From the NCBI RefSeq assembly GCF_000002595.2, contig NC_057006.1, forward strand, positions 8,167,325-8,231,324: DNA of 64,000 nucleotides, in the 5' to 3' direction. Positions 12,529 through 32,100 of the stretch are shown here, piece after piece. Every line of letters begins with the position of its first letter. Position 1 is the first letter of the stretch. Below the pieces are notes generated by a model. The model was not told the origin of the DNA, ran no database searches, and saw only the letters and a program-made list of their open reading frames with translations. The DNA is from Chlamydomonas reinhardtii (Eukaryota; Chlorophyta; Chlorophyceae; Chlamydomonadales; Chlamydomonadaceae). Made by a program: the position numbers and the translations under genes.

Positions 12529-15500
12529 TTAGTTCAGCTCCTTGACGGGCGCGCGCACGCGCACGTGCAGCTTGTCCGAGGCGTCGCGGACGGACAGCCG
12601 CTCCTCAGTCCGGATCTTCTCCTCCAGACCGATCAGCTCGTTGAACTCATCAAAGTGCGCCAGGCCCGACATGTCGTCGCGCGTGGTTCCCTGCAGCGAG
12701 TTCAGTAGGAGGCACCGGTGAAGGTACAGTATGCAGGAGGGGCAGGCAGGCAGGCAGCTAGCATCATGACAGCGTGGGCTCGAACCTTTTGTCGGGTGCA
12801 ATTGCGCCTGCTCCATGCCCATGCGAAGGCCACAAACACGCACGCCAACTCCCCCTTGCGCTTTCCTAATGCACGCACAGCCTCACACACGCACCTTGAT
12901 CCCCAGGGTGCCGTACACGTCCAGCAGGGCGCGTGTGGCGGCGTACAGCCCCGCCAGCGGGTAGACGGCCATGTGGAAGCCCAGCGCCTGGAGCTCGGCG
13001 GGCGTGTGCAGAGGGGTCACGCCGCCCTCCAGCATGTTGCACACGCGCAGGCCCTGATCGGGGAGGGAGGGAGGGAGGAAGGGCAGAGGGTGGGCAGCAG
13101 GGTGGGCGGAGGGACAGGTGAAGGGTGGGGGTTGTAAATACTAGCCCAAACTAAACCAAACAGGGGGGTTGCAGACTTGCAGGTGATGTAAGAACTGAGG
13201 AAGTCAGGGGGCCTGAGGCGCAGCATGCGGGCCGCATGTAGTCGTGAGTGCTGCAAAGCATCCCCTGTGCCCTGTCCGTCCTCGGTTCGCGCCACCCCGC
13301 CTGCGCCCACTGCACCCGGTGCTCGCTCCGATTCGCCCACCGACGGTCACCCGCCAACCCCCTCCCCGCCACCTCCACATCAGCATACCACGCCAGCTAT
13401 CCCCCTCTCCCCTTCCCCCTTTCCTCTTCCCTTTCCCTTCCCCTTCCTCTTTCCCCCTCCCCTCCCCTCCCCACCTTGGTCTCCCGCCCAATGACGGCCA
13501 GCTCCTCAGTGCTGCGGGGCGCCTCCACAAAGGTGGCGTCCGCGCCCGCGTCCGCGTACAGGTTGGCCCGCTTCACGGCCTCCTCCAGGCCGTACTTGGC
13601 GCTGGTGCCGCGCGCGTCCGTGCGAGCCACCAGGAAGAAGTCGTGATCGCCGATGGCCTCGCGCGCGGCGGCGATCTGACGATGGGGCGGGTGCGGGGTG
13701 CGGGGGATGTTTGTTTTCGCCCTTACTCCACAGGAAACCAGAGGACGCAAAGACGCATGGCAAGCCAAATTAAGTGAAAAGTGCTACGGTGGTGAGGGCG
13801 GGGGTGTAGGCGGCAGCATGAGCGGCGCGACATGGAATGGTGGCAAGCTGTCTCCACCACCGCCGTCCTCGCTAGCTTGTCGCTTTCCGTGCTGCTCCTC
13901 CGGCCATTTGGGAATTTCACTGCTGTGCAGCCCCTGCCCACTGTTGTCTGACGTACCCTTCCCTCCCCGTCTGCACTCCCCGTCTGCCCTTCTCCCCGCC
14001 TGCCCTTCTCCGTTCTCCCACCTCCCCCTCGTCCCCCTCCGCCTGCCCCTCCCTCCTCCTCCCCCTCCCCCGCCCCCTCCCCCTCCCCCGCCTGCTTCCC
14101 CCCTCACTCTCACCTTGGCCGCGAACTCCTCCATGCCAATGACCTCCTTGTTGCGCATGTGGCCCATGCGCTTGGGCCAGGCCTGGTCCTCCAGGAAGCA
14201 GCCCTTGCAGCCCGCAGTGATGAGCTGCCGGATGGTGCGCTGCACGTTCAGCACGTTGCCGCCGCCTGCCCGCGTGCGTGTTGTGTGTGTTGGGGGGGGG
14301 GGTTAGTTAAGGAAGTGGTAGACGGTAGACCATCTTGCGGAACATCAAGCGTTACCGACGATGTCGGGGGGGTTACATTCATGATTAATTAAGAAGGGGG
14401 GGGGGGCAGGACAGGGGCAGGTCCCAGGCAGGACGGGTCGAGAAGAGGCGATGTTGGTACGGCGTGTGGCGATGCACAGGTGGCAGGCAGCCACCCATGA
14501 AAGATGGTGTTGGGGGTGGAGAGCACGTGTTGCTTGTGTGCAGGTTCAATGATGCACCTACGGAGCGCCGCCAGTGCCAGCCGCCGAGCGCGCGTCCGCT
14601 CATTCAGCCACGGGTTGCTCCGTGCTGCTGTGACGCGGCAGGTGCTCCACGCGCCTCACGCCCCCGCTGCTGCTCATGCACCTCAAAAACCATTGAACCG
14701 AAACGACAACCGTTTCCCCATGCGCCCTCCCTCCCTGGCAGCCCCTACCGCAGCCTTAGCTTTGTCCTGGACTCCTGGAGCACCGCCATACCACACCCAC
14801 ATCCCTGCCACCCGCAGCCACGCTTTGCCTCCCGACCATCACTCCCTCTCCAATTTGTGCACGCGCACATGCTGACATGGCCCAGCTGACATGACCCAGC
14901 TGCCTACAAACGGCCCCACATGCCTCCAAACGCACCGGTGTCGGCGTCTGCAATGATGTGCAGGGTGGGCACGGCGCCGCTGATCTGGCCAGCCTTGCGG
15001 GCCATCTCCGGGGGCGTCAGCAGGCCCAGGTCGGGCTCGCCGATGACGGTGGCAGACACCTGGCATCGTCGTTGTGTTTTGGAGGTGGGGGAGGGGGTAG
15101 AGGTGGGGCGGCAAAGGTGACGTGGGAGGGGGGGTATCGGGAACGCATGTACAAGTGTCCGGGAAGGGAGGGCCAGGGAGGACCGCAGGCGACGGCAGGG
15201 TGCAGAGGCCTTGCCTGTGCGGTGCAGCAGTGCAGCAGTGCGAAGGCAAGGATGGTGGCCGATCATGGAAGGGGGCGTGCAGAGTGCAGGGGGGGCGCGC
15301 ATGGCCGAGTGCCGTTACGACATGGGCGGGTCTGGGCTGCCCCCTCGCTGTGTGCGTAAGGCGGATTGCACGCGTGCCGAGGACAAGACCCGTCAGACAC
15401 GCCCCGAGCTCCCGTGCTTCCGGGGTTCCTTGCTGTGATCCCTCGTCCTGCTTGTCACGTGTCTCCAGGCGTTACGTCGCCACACTGCGCCAACGCCGAC

Positions 15501-16137
15501 CTGCAATCGGTGAGCCGGTGACCCGGCCTGGCCCGGCAAACCCCAACCCAACACACGCCTGCCACCACCCACGCACAAGCGTGCTTCCCCGGTCCGCCAG
15601 GACTCCCGTTGGCCATGTCAACCAGAGTCACCGCCAACGACTCGACACGCCCGCGATGCACTCACCGCATAGCCGCTGCAGAGCCGAACAAATACAACGT
15701 ATTTGGATGAGCCATGCAAGCAGCAGGAAAGATGCAATTCATCAGCGCAAGCAATCGCGATCTATTTGCTTGCAGAGGTGGCACTTTCACAACTCGGCAA
15801 GCCCTGCCACGCCGCACCTCACGAACCCAGCCTTGATCCCCTTCTTGTAGGCAGCCTTTGCCGACAATGCGTCATAAACGCCTGCGCAAATTCAGCCAGG
15901 AGCACCTGGTGAAGGACTGCCGCGGGCGTTACGTTGAATTGCTTGCGGGGTCGACGAGGCTTGCGCACCGGGCAGTAGCAGGCAGCCGTTCTCCTCAATC
16001 ATCCGGTGGAAGGTAGTGCGGTGGCCGTTCGATCCATTAGCAGCAGCGGACACACGGACAACACGCCGGCCATTTGCGCTCCGACGGGAGACCCCGCGGG
16101 CGCTGGCGTTGCTCGACTGTAGGCTAGACGCGATCAT
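12529..16137 (-). CDS. Chloroplast PEP mutase / isocitrate lyase superfamily enzyme
   Basis: Eight exons on the minus strand: 16137-15969, 15881-15818, 15675-15666 (10 nt), 15059-14936, 14265-14114, 13675-13475, 13053-12895, 12690-12529; 346 residues. The first ~35 residues look like a chloroplast transit peptide. The rest matches the ICL/PEPM barrel of plant plastid carboxyphosphonoenolpyruvate mutase-like proteins: LLPGVYDALSAKAA, the substrate-binding GFVSGYAVSA, metal site DADTGGGNVLNVQ, the loop EDQAWPKRMGH, LVARTDARG and FVEAPRSTEELAVIG. The flexible catalytic loop, normally K-K/R-C-G-H, reads KRMGH, so the general-acid Cys of isocitrate and methylisocitrate lyases is Met. The actual reaction (lyase, mutase or hydrolase on a small C3-C5 acid) is therefore open. 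Start chosen as the first ATG preceding the transit-like segment. Confidence 0.88.
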
Positions 16138-18360
16138 CTTTAAGTATGTTATATTACAGCAAAATTCAGTTGCGAAACTGGTGAATTCGCGTGCAGTCGG
16201 TGCGTCGGAGTTGGAGGTGCAGCAACAAGTTCAGGTCTCTCAGCTTTTGATCGCGCAACACTATAGCTGCACTATGAAGCTCTCATGCGCAGAGTTATAA
16301 TTGGAGGAGGGGAACCTGGATGCAGACCGGTTTCCTGCATGCTGACGTCAGCCAATCGGGGCCTCGAGCTGCTCCTCTGGACAATTTGAGGACTCGGACA
16401 TCAAGTGTGCAAGATTGGGATCGTTAACTTCTGGGAGGGGTAAAGGGGAGGCACTTGGACACCGCCGGGGGAGTTGGGTGAAAGGCGTTGGTGTGCGAGG
16501 CAGTGCGAGGCCGCAGGGCACGCCGTGGCACCGCCGTGACGCCCGGGGCTGGCTGGCCCTTGCGGTATGATCACACAGGATTGGTGAGATTGTTACGCCA
16601 TTCAAGTGTGTGTGTGTGGGGGGGGGCGCTGTGCACATCCTGCAACTACCGGAACGTGGATGAGGCGGTACATGGCTGGCCTGGCGTCTCGCAGATGCTT
16701 GCACTGCCCACAAGTCCCGTCCATTCCCTGCCCACTCATGCAACCACCAAGGTAACGAGGCAAACAACAATTAAAGGACCCAGGCACCTCAGGGCATCTC
16801 AGGTCGCAGACCAAGCGCAGGTCCCGACTGCAGGTCATACCGAATACCGAACGCCGACTGCCATATTTGGGATGCCCGGATCACAAAGTGGACGGGCGAT
16901 TGGGCGACCGTGTGCCACCTCGGCACCTCCCTGCGCCACGCTTTGCCCTCACGCAATGTCACAGCGTCATGGGCCAATCCTTGTCTCCGCTGACTATCAC
17001 GTATTAATATTTGGTTAAGCCACCGTTCTTGTCTCCGCCCTCTCTGCTACGGTACAAGCTCTGCTCTCGTCTCCGCTGACTCATACCAGCCTGCTCTTGT
17101 CTCCGCCGACTCTGCTACGGACTCTGAAGCTCATCTAGGGCGAAGAAGCAAGATCAATCATGCCATGATCAGGGCATCACCAAAACTGACCCACCATGTG
17201 ATGTGAATAATGTGTGTGGACAGTGGCAGGACTCGGAGCCAAGAGTGTGTGCGCGCCCGTCCTTGCCCGACGGCCGTCTGAACCCCCCTGTCATCAATCC
17301 AATCGAATTCAATTGCTCCGCCCACGCAATACTGTTAGGACTTAGGTATCGCCAGACCAACGCGTGCACCCAAATCCCAAGCAAAGATGAAGGCCCACAA
17401 TACCATAACCCCGCGCACACTTAAGGATAAGAGCGCAGATAACCTTGACCCTCTAGTACGCGGCTGCTCATTTTATTGACGAGTGCTCATCAAATAGTCC
17501 TGCAACGTCTGATACGAGATTTCAAAGTCACAATCTATGGCAGGTGACATTCCGAGCCCCAACCCTACAATCCTAAACTTCAACAGCCCCACGGGACATG
17601 CGGTCTGCGGTCCAAGCCGACTCGCTTCAACCTGCCGACATTAAGAGACCAAACAGCCTGGCCATAAACGTCGTCTACCTCTCTGTGTCCATGGCCGCCT
17701 GTGGCCTCTGGTGGCCGGCGTAGACCACTGCTGAGTATTACCCATCTGTGAAGTCATAAGCGTGCCTTGGCGCTTCCTCAACGCCGGAAGCATAAAAGCG
17801 CCGCGCTGTTGCATCTACAAACAAGGTGACCGCGTGCTCGTGCCGCGCAAAAAACAGTACTACGTGCTCACGTGCTGCGCTTGCACGTGCCGCGCCTCCG
17901 TGCCAAAACATGGGTACACCGCATACACAAGTATGCGTAAAAAGTGTGACCCTGCCCCCGTGCCCTGTCCCGCAAGTAAATTAAAATAGACAAAAGGTTC
18001 TGAATTAGTTGGGTGCCGCGCTGAAGCGTTTGCCCCAAGGTTTGCCCCTTCCAAAGGCGCATTGGCATTGCTGCAAGCTCTGCGCGTGAACCGTTTGATT
18101 GGGATTTGTATGTTGATGGCGTGCGTCCACTGATGCCGTACATGCGTCCGACGTGCGCATCAACGAGTCCCCGCACTAGGTTCCCTTCGCCCCCTCCCCC
18201 ATAATAGCCATCGCCCACACAACCAATTTAATGTAATCAAGAGAAGCCTTGGCCTGGCGTGGCCACCATGCCTCACCACGGGCATCTCCACAAGCTTCCA
18301 AGGTGCTCGGGCCCATTCTTCACGTAATCACACAGTGGTGACACTGCGCGCAAATAATAG
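16138..18360. other. Intergenic, promoter of PEPM-like gene and 3' UTR of kinase
   Basis: About 2.2 kb without supported exons. Open frames here lack codon bias, splice context or recognisable domains. Around 16978-17120 there are about four diverged copies of a module containing GTCTCCGCTGACT / CTCTGCTACGG, an old minisatellite. Confidence 0.5.
16978..17120. repeat. Degenerate ~25-45 bp repeat module
   Basis: The core (C/T)TTGTCTCCGC or CTCGTCTCCGC recurs four times, twice followed within 15 bases by CTGCTACGG. The copies have diverged. Confidence 0.6.
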
Positions 18361-25084
<6,724 letters not shown>

Positions 25085-26310
25085 TTGCCTGGAATGTCCC
25101 TTTTCCCGAGCTCCCGCGCCGCTGTATTAAGTGTCGCCTTCGCGCGGGCGTGCAGCGACCGTGTATTTTTATTCCATGGAACGCTTAAGCAATGCATGAA
25201 AGTAAGCTTTGATTATACATACGTCACGCCGCACATAGCCAGAAGGCGACTGGGAACTATTGTGAGTCAGCCCTGCGATGTTATCGCGCTTGCGCTTCCT
25301 GGGGCTGCAAGTGTGGATGCAATAGCGCTATGAAAATTTATTTGCCGGTTTATGCTTTTAAGGGAGTGTCTTGACAGCCGAAGACCCACCTGTGTTGGTT
25401 TGTCATGGCAAACTTCGCGACCTGTTCGCCTTCGCCGACCCCGACCAGTCGCAAGGTGGACAAAATGTTGTACAGTATAATACTTATGACTGCTGCACAC
25501 AAGCCACAGACGTAAATGCACGCGGTGGCGCTTAGAGCCGCATACTGACTGCAACCAGCGGGTCTGCTGCGCTGGCGGGTTCCGACCCGCAGCAACTTCA
25601 AAAGACCCCCCCTTCATTACTGGGTAGTACCCCATTGATCTCCACCCCTCTTCTCCTGCCACCCAATCACAAGGGCTCTTGATGCGGATTTCCATGCCCT
25701 CGAGTGCGAGAGCGCAGGTGCGCCTGGGTGGGCTGGGAAGGGCTGGGACTCTGCTTCACGAGTGTGGCTGCTGGGACTCTGCTTCACGAGTGTGCCGTTG
25801 CGGTGTGTGTCTTGCGCTATCGCCTGACGCCTAGCCAGGCGCCCAGAGCGTGAGGAATGCGCGTTAGCAAACTAATGGCCTGCCAGCGACGCCTCGGTAC
25901 AGCAAGTAGGCGTCCTACGTACCAGCCGCACGCTCATGCCCTGACGTTGCAACTTGATTGCTGACTGTTGGGGTCTGGGACACTGGTCTGGAAATACGCT
26001 GCACACTACGGGACTACGCCAACCTGCCCCTTACCCTATCCCATCGCGCCCTCACGTGCGCAAGAGTACGGGTTTACCTTCGTCTACTTCTAGATGCGCG
26101 GCTCCCTAAAGTGCACACAGGTGCAAAATGTGTCAACCCACGCGATCGGCACTCACTCATTTCCCCCAGGGGAGATTCTCCCCTGATTTCACCCGCTCTT
26201 CTTGCATATACCCCACAACAACGCACGCTGCAATCCTGTCTAGCCACGCTTGCAACGACCCCTCTCGCGCAGCCCTATGCAGCGCACAGCTCACCCCAAC
26301 ACAGGAAACC
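25085..26310. other. Intergenic, kinase promoter and 3' UTR of TBCC gene
   Basis: About 1.2 kb without supported exons; it is less GC-rich than its neighbours. It contains a 25-bp direct repeat (25742-25766 and 25769-25793, core GGGACTCTGCTTCACGAG). Confidence 0.5.
25742..25793. repeat. 25-bp direct repeat, 27-bp period
   Basis: Two identical copies of a unit containing GGGACTCTGCTTCACGAG lie two bases apart in the intergenic region between the kinase and the TBCC gene. Confidence 0.9.
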
Positions 26311-28631
26311 TCAAAGCTCGTCGTCCGCTCCCAAGCCCTGCTCCGTCGCGCTCGCCCCCAACGCCGTCGCTTCTGTTGCTGCAACTGCCGCAAGCGGGCC
26401 TGCGCGCTCCTGCACAGCCCCTGCCGAGCTGTCGGCCCACACACCAGCCGGGATGTTGAATTTGGCCACTGGCCGGCCCTCCTCCGGCATCACGCACCAG
26501 TGGGGCGACTGAACCGCCTTGATCCAGCCGAAGTCTTCCACCTGCGCGGGAGTGCATTACGCAGAACAGAACGTTGGCGACTTGGCAGTAAATGTTTTAG
26601 AGCATTTGGCAGCACTAGACACACTACTGCATTTTGCCATGTACCGGACATCGGCGAACCCCTGGCCCTGCTGTCTGGCGCACCCTGCGGGCCTACACGC
26701 TCCACATCCCATCCAAGGACACCACCGCCCTCGCCTGCACCCGTCACCTCCCCGCCCCATCTTCTCCACCTCCGCTGCCTCCGCACCTGCTGCCAGCACC
26801 CCGTCTCCTCGCCCAGCATGTGCCGCCCCAGCAGCTCCGCCAGCCGCGGCTGGGCCTCGGGGCCCGGCAGCAGCGCTGGCCAGGGTGCCACGCGGATGCC
26901 GGCCGAGTGCTCGATGATGGGCTTGGAGCGCACGCGCAGGAACAGGTCCGTGGCGTGCGCGCGGTGAATGCGGACCTGCACACGTGCATAGGATGGAGGA
27001 AAGGGCAGAAGGGGGAGGTTCTGCAGCTGGTGGGGGTAAATATCGTAGGGGTCTCAGGGACTGTGGTGAGCTAGGGACATGGCCCCTGTCCAGCCCACAT
27101 CCCAGTCTTAGTCTAGTCGGGTTTGTAATATGCACCCCACCCACCTGGTATGTGGCCAGCGCCAGTGTGCAGTCGCGCACGTCGTCCAGGAAGCACGCCC
27201 CCGTCACCGGCCCCGCCACCACAGTGCAGCCGCGCAGCCCCGCCGCGCGCAGCGCCCGCAGCCGCCCCAGCAACACCACCGTGCACCGCGTCAAGCCTAG
27301 CAGCACGTAATCGCCGCCACCCACGCCACCGCCGCCGCCTTCCGCCTCGAGCTGTGCTTGGCTAACGACAATCACTTGGTCGGTCAAGCCCATGACGCCG
27401 CGGCCGCGAGCAACCAACGCGCGATCCTGCTCCGATACAACGAGGCCCGCCAACGCGGCTTCAGCATCAGCAGCGCCGGTGCCGCTCGTGCTGGCGCCAG
27501 TGCCGTTGACGCCGCCGGCGCTGGCACCGGAAGCAGCGGCACCGGATGTGGATGCCGAGGGCCCTGCCGCTGAGTGCGTGAAGACGGGCGCTGCTGCGTA
27601 CGCGGCGGCGTCCGCAGCCGAGGCTGCCGCAGTAGCGGAAGTGGTAGCGGCCGCGGAGCTAATCTCCTCGCCGCGCACCTTGGTCACCTTCTTGCTGCCG
27701 AAAGCAAACTTCCTGCAGCATGCAAATATACACCATAATCGGCATGGGCCCAACTGAGCAACCAGCCCACAGCACCAGTCCGCGCGCTTGGCTTGGCCCA
27801 TCTATCATGCCATGCTAACCGTGGGCATTCTGCTGTGTCTCAATGCCCCGCCACCGTGCCTGCGCCCGCCCCCCCCCACACACCCATCCAGTCCTTCTCC
27901 CGCGCCTGTGCCCGCACCCGTGCCCGTGCCTCCGCCCGTGCCTGCGCCCCCACGGCCGTGCCTGCGCCTGCGTCGTCATCCAGCCCCCAGACCCACTTGC
28001 GCGGCGCCAGCGTCGTCCGCGCGCCCTCGATCGCCGCCCGCAGCGCCGCCACGCTGCCCGCGCACTGCTTCTGGTCGTAGGCTGGCAGATAGTAAGACGC
28101 CGCCGCCGCCGACTGCTCCAGTGCCAACACCTCCGCACCCAGCATCTCGAGTGACGACGCCACCAACTCGGGCGAGGCGGAGGACACGTCCAACACCCGC
28201 CGCGCCGCAGCGTCCGCATTTGCGACCGCTTCTGCTGCCGTGTTGTCATCAGCTGCGGATGTGGAGGGCGCCGAGGCCGAGGCTGTAGTGGTGGTGGTGG
28301 TGCTGGTCCCGGGCTGCTGCTGTTGTTGCTGCTGGAGCATGCGCTGGATGGCATCCTCGATGGAATGCTGGCGCGCGGCGAAGCTGCATAGGAACTTTGT
28401 GATGGACTCGCGCGGGTCCGCTGCGGCCCGCGACTCCTCGCGCCGGCGCTCGCGCTCTGCGCGACGGGCCACGTCGAGTGAGGCGAGCTTGTCTAGGACG
28501 ACAGCGGCCGCGGTGGAGGCCCCGCCGCCCGGCGAAGTCGGCACCTGCGCGCTGTCGCCCGCGGCGGTCGCGACGGGCAGCGTCGACGGCACATCCGCGC
28601 CGTCCACGGCTGCCTCAGCGTCCGTGGCCAT
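26311..28631 (-). CDS. Tubulin-folding cofactor C (TBCC)
   Basis: Four minus-strand exons, 28631-27997, 27712-27145, 26975-26787 and 26541-26311, encode 540 residues. The N-terminal part is helical with RRAERERRREESR and RESITKFLCSFAARQHSIEDAIQRML, as in the spectrin-like N-domain of TBCC. APRKKFAFGSKKV follows, then the C-CAP/cofactor C beta-helix: CTVVLLGRLRALRAAGLRGC, CTLALATYQ, VRIHRAHATDLFLRV, SKPIIEHS, VEDFGWIKAVQSPHW. The catalytic arginine-finger motif Q-x-R (YQ|VRIH) is intact and is split by intron 2. TBCC acts with cofactors D and E and ARL2 as a GTPase-activating chaperone in alpha/beta-tubulin dimer assembly in the cytosol. It is longer than the usual ~340 residues because of Ala/Ser/Gln-rich insertions. 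The open frame extends upstream of 28631 but without an ATG, so I start at MATDAE. Confidence 0.9.
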
Positions 28632-29105
28632 CCGACCCGGCTGGTGAAGCTGTGCGCGGAGAGACCACTGCGAGGTGGCCGCGGCCCGTCGCTGAACTAT
28701 TAGATGAGCAGACGCGTACACGCTCGGCTGTCCTACGATATTAGGTTCCTAGACACCTTGCTTATAGTGGCACTGGTTGAAACAACGTGTGTTGACTGCG
28801 AGCTTTGGCCAGCAGCTGTCCTCGAAAGTTCGGAGCTGAAGCAACTTGCTTCAGGCGTCGTGTAGTTCTTCCGTTCAAGGCTATGTTAGTGTACGCACAC
28901 AGCGCTTAAAGAGTGCTCAACAACAAATGGCGCCGAACAGTTCTGATCGCAGTAATGCGTTCATCATGCGGGGACTGCCTCGCTTCCGCCAGCCAAAGGA
29001 GCATTTGCACTCGGAGCAGACAAGAAAAACATTACAACAGATTCGGGGGCCTAGGCTTTGACCTTGTAGAAACGCCTTCGTGGCAAGCGCAAACCCTGGG
29101 GAGAA
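28632..29105. promoter_or_regulatory. Shared divergent upstream region (TBCC / FAF2-like)
   Basis: The ATGs of two divergent genes are only 474 bp apart, so both promoters and both 5' UTRs must lie here. No known motif is recognised. Confidence 0.6.
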
Positions 29106-32100
29106 ATGGCTGACGCTCCACCGGACGAGCTCGCAGTTAGTAGACTGCAGATGATGGCGCACTGTGATGAGGTGCAGGCGCGTTTTCTACTGGAAGCAGC
29201 GGGAGGCAACCTGGAACTGGCACTGCAAATGGCCCTCGGTAAGGCTCTCAGTGATTTCGGAGCACAAGATGATGCTTTTGGAGCTACATACATGGGACTT
29301 TGGGCGGGATTGCTCTGTGACAACCCCGAGAGAGTTGCATCGCGATTTCCCTTGGGCCAGCGACTCTTGGCGGTGCCCCAGCGTCTCATGGGGTGGATGC
29401 CAATGCATGTGCAACAGCTTAAATCCCAACAGTAGTAGGGATCGGTGTCTGGGGTTCGCCTAGCCCCAACGACAGCCCTGCACCCGTGTCACCAGTATCA
29501 CCCCGTCGTCGTCCGACTCCCGCATCATACGGTACTGTTGCCGTTGACGCCTGACAGAAAACTCGGACATGGGTGACGCCTACGCGCACCATACACAGCA
29601 GCAGTTCCACGCACCCCCAGCGGCGCAACCGCGGCCGGGCTCCGCAGCCTTCGCCGGGCCACTGCCGCCGCGGCCGCGCGCGCCTGCACTGCGCACGCAA
29701 GCGCCCGGTGCGGCCGGCACAGCCGGTCCCGGCGCAGCCGCCGGCGGCGGCGGAGCCGCCGTCGCCGGGCCGCCCGCCGCGCTAGCCGCGCCCCTGGGCC
29801 TGCTGGGCTTCATGCTGCGTGTGCCGTTCATGGCGCTGGGGCTGGGCTTCCGCATCATGCGCTTCACGGTGGTCAACGGCCTGCACGCCGCCGCCGTCGT
29901 GGGCGACCGGGTGCTGCCGGCGCCCGTGATGCGCGCCGCGCGAGGAGCCGTCTCCGCCATCGCGACGGCGGCGGCCGGCGGCGCGGATCTGGACCCTAGC
30001 GAGCAGGCAGCGGCGTTCGTGGCCGACTTCAAATCAGCTTACGGCGACCGGCACCCGCGCTGGCAGGAGTCAGGCTGGCGCGTGGCTAGCCAGCAGGCGC
30101 GGCGGGAGTTCCGCTTCCTGTTCGTGTATCTGCACTCGCCGGAGCACGAGGTGCGTGAGACCATCGTTGGGGTGTGGTGCCCTGGAGGTGGTCAATGGCT
30201 GGGTGCAGTGCCGTCCGCAAACCCGTGTCGTTTGCAACGCCCTCGTGCCGCCCTCAACACCAGCACTCCTGCCCCACCCCACCCCAGTGATTAATGCAAC
30301 CCAACCCCATGAATGTAATCCGTCGCAGGACACGGACAAGTTCTGCCGCCAGGTGCTTACGAACCCGGATGCGGTTGACTACATCAACACCCACTTCGTG
30401 TCCTGGGGCGGCGACGTCAGCTACAGCGACGCATTCATTGTGAGGCTCGCGCAGCCCACATGTTGCACTGCGATATTGACATTGCACGTGTTGCTGCCCG
30501 GGCAAATAGTAATGGGCCGCTGACACTGCCGTTGGGCTCGGTGCCGTGTCGGGTACCCCGCGGCTTCACCTCCATGCCACCCTAGCTCCCGCCGTCCCCC
30601 TCTCCTACGTGCCCCCCCGCCCACCCCCCCGTCCGCCACCCGCCCGTACTCCTCGTGCGCAGCTCTCCCAGCAGGCACAGATGGGCTGCACGCGCTTCCC
30701 CTTCATCGCGCTGCTCAGCCTGTCGCCACACGACAGCCGGCCGGCGCTGGTGGCGTCGGCCTCGGGTCAGGACATCGCTGCCGACCCCGCGGCGCTGCTG
30801 GTGCTGCTGCGTGCCGCGGTGATGGAGCACGGCGTGATGCTGGCGGCGGCGCGCGCCGAGGTGGAGGAGCGGGTGAGTCAGGGCGGCGAGGAGCCGAGGG
30901 TTCAATCCAATGCGCGCTGGGCTGCATAACTGCATTGCACGTTTGGCAGGAGTGGGGTGTGTGGCGGCGTGGCGCCGACCCGGCAGGTGGTAGATGCACG
31001 GGTGTACTTGGCGTCTGCAGCCACAGATTTTGCAGAATGACTGGGATTAGCACCAGTGGCTAAGGTACTTGCACGTGTGCTCGTAACAAGCCAAAACCCA
31101 TTGCCCTGCCGCCCTCCGAAACATTGCCCTGCCCCCCGCCCTGCAGGAGCACGCCCGGCGGCTGGTGGTGGAGCAGGATGCCGAGTACGAGGCCAGTCTG
31201 GCGGCGGACCGGGCGAGGGAGGCGGAGCGGGCGGAGGAGCGCAAGCGGCAGGTGCGCGGGGGTGGGGGCAGAGCAGGCCGGGCAGCGGCTGCAGGACCGT
31301 GAAGACTGTGGTGGAGAGCACAGGGAGACGAGGGAGGAGAAAGTGCATCGGTCGCATTTGCGATGTGTGTGTGCACAGTCGGCGGGGCCTCCTGGGCTCA
31401 ATATTGGCTGAACATGCTTGCATGCGTGACGTCATGTGTTCCGCATCTCGCAGGAGGAGGAGGAGCGGAAGCGGGCGGACGAGGAGCGGGCCGCCAGGTG
31501 AGAAGGCCGAGGTCAGGTATAGGCCTGTATCGTGTGTGTTTGGAGTGCGATGGCGTGGGCACATGGCCAACGCAGCACTAGTTGAAGAGCTGTTGGCAGA
31601 GGAAACGCAAGCTGAGCTGGCTACGGTACTTGTCTTTCAGGGAGGCGGCTGAGGCGGAAGAGCGGCGGGTGGCGGAGGCGGCAGCGGCGATTGAGCGGCG
31701 GCGCGACGCGGCGCGCGCAGCGCTGCTGCCGGAGCCGCCCGCGGGTGCTGAGGGCAGCGCTGCCATCCGGCTGCGACTGCCCGACGGCACCAACACCTCG
31801 CGCGGCTTCCCGGCGGGCGCCACGCTGCAGGTGCGTGGCGGCGGGGGTTGCACCAAACCCGCCACCGTCTGCTGCGTGGGCACAGCCTCAGTCGGCACCC
31901 TCTCCCTACCTCCCAACTCCCTCCTCCGACGTGCTCCCCAACACCCTGTGGGCTGGCTACGAGCACTGGGCCTGAGTTCATAGGGGGCTTGGTATGACTG
32001 CCCCCGAGCCCTCCGCCACCTCCCGTCACTCTGCAGCTCATCACCACTCCTAGCCTCACTTTGGTTCTTATGGACCTACCGTTGCGCAAACGACTCGGAC

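Noticed and set aside
16348-17018. Open frames of 140 (minus) and 176 (plus) codons in the intergenic region
   Set aside because: They overlap each other on opposite strands, lack codon bias and run through a degenerate repeat.
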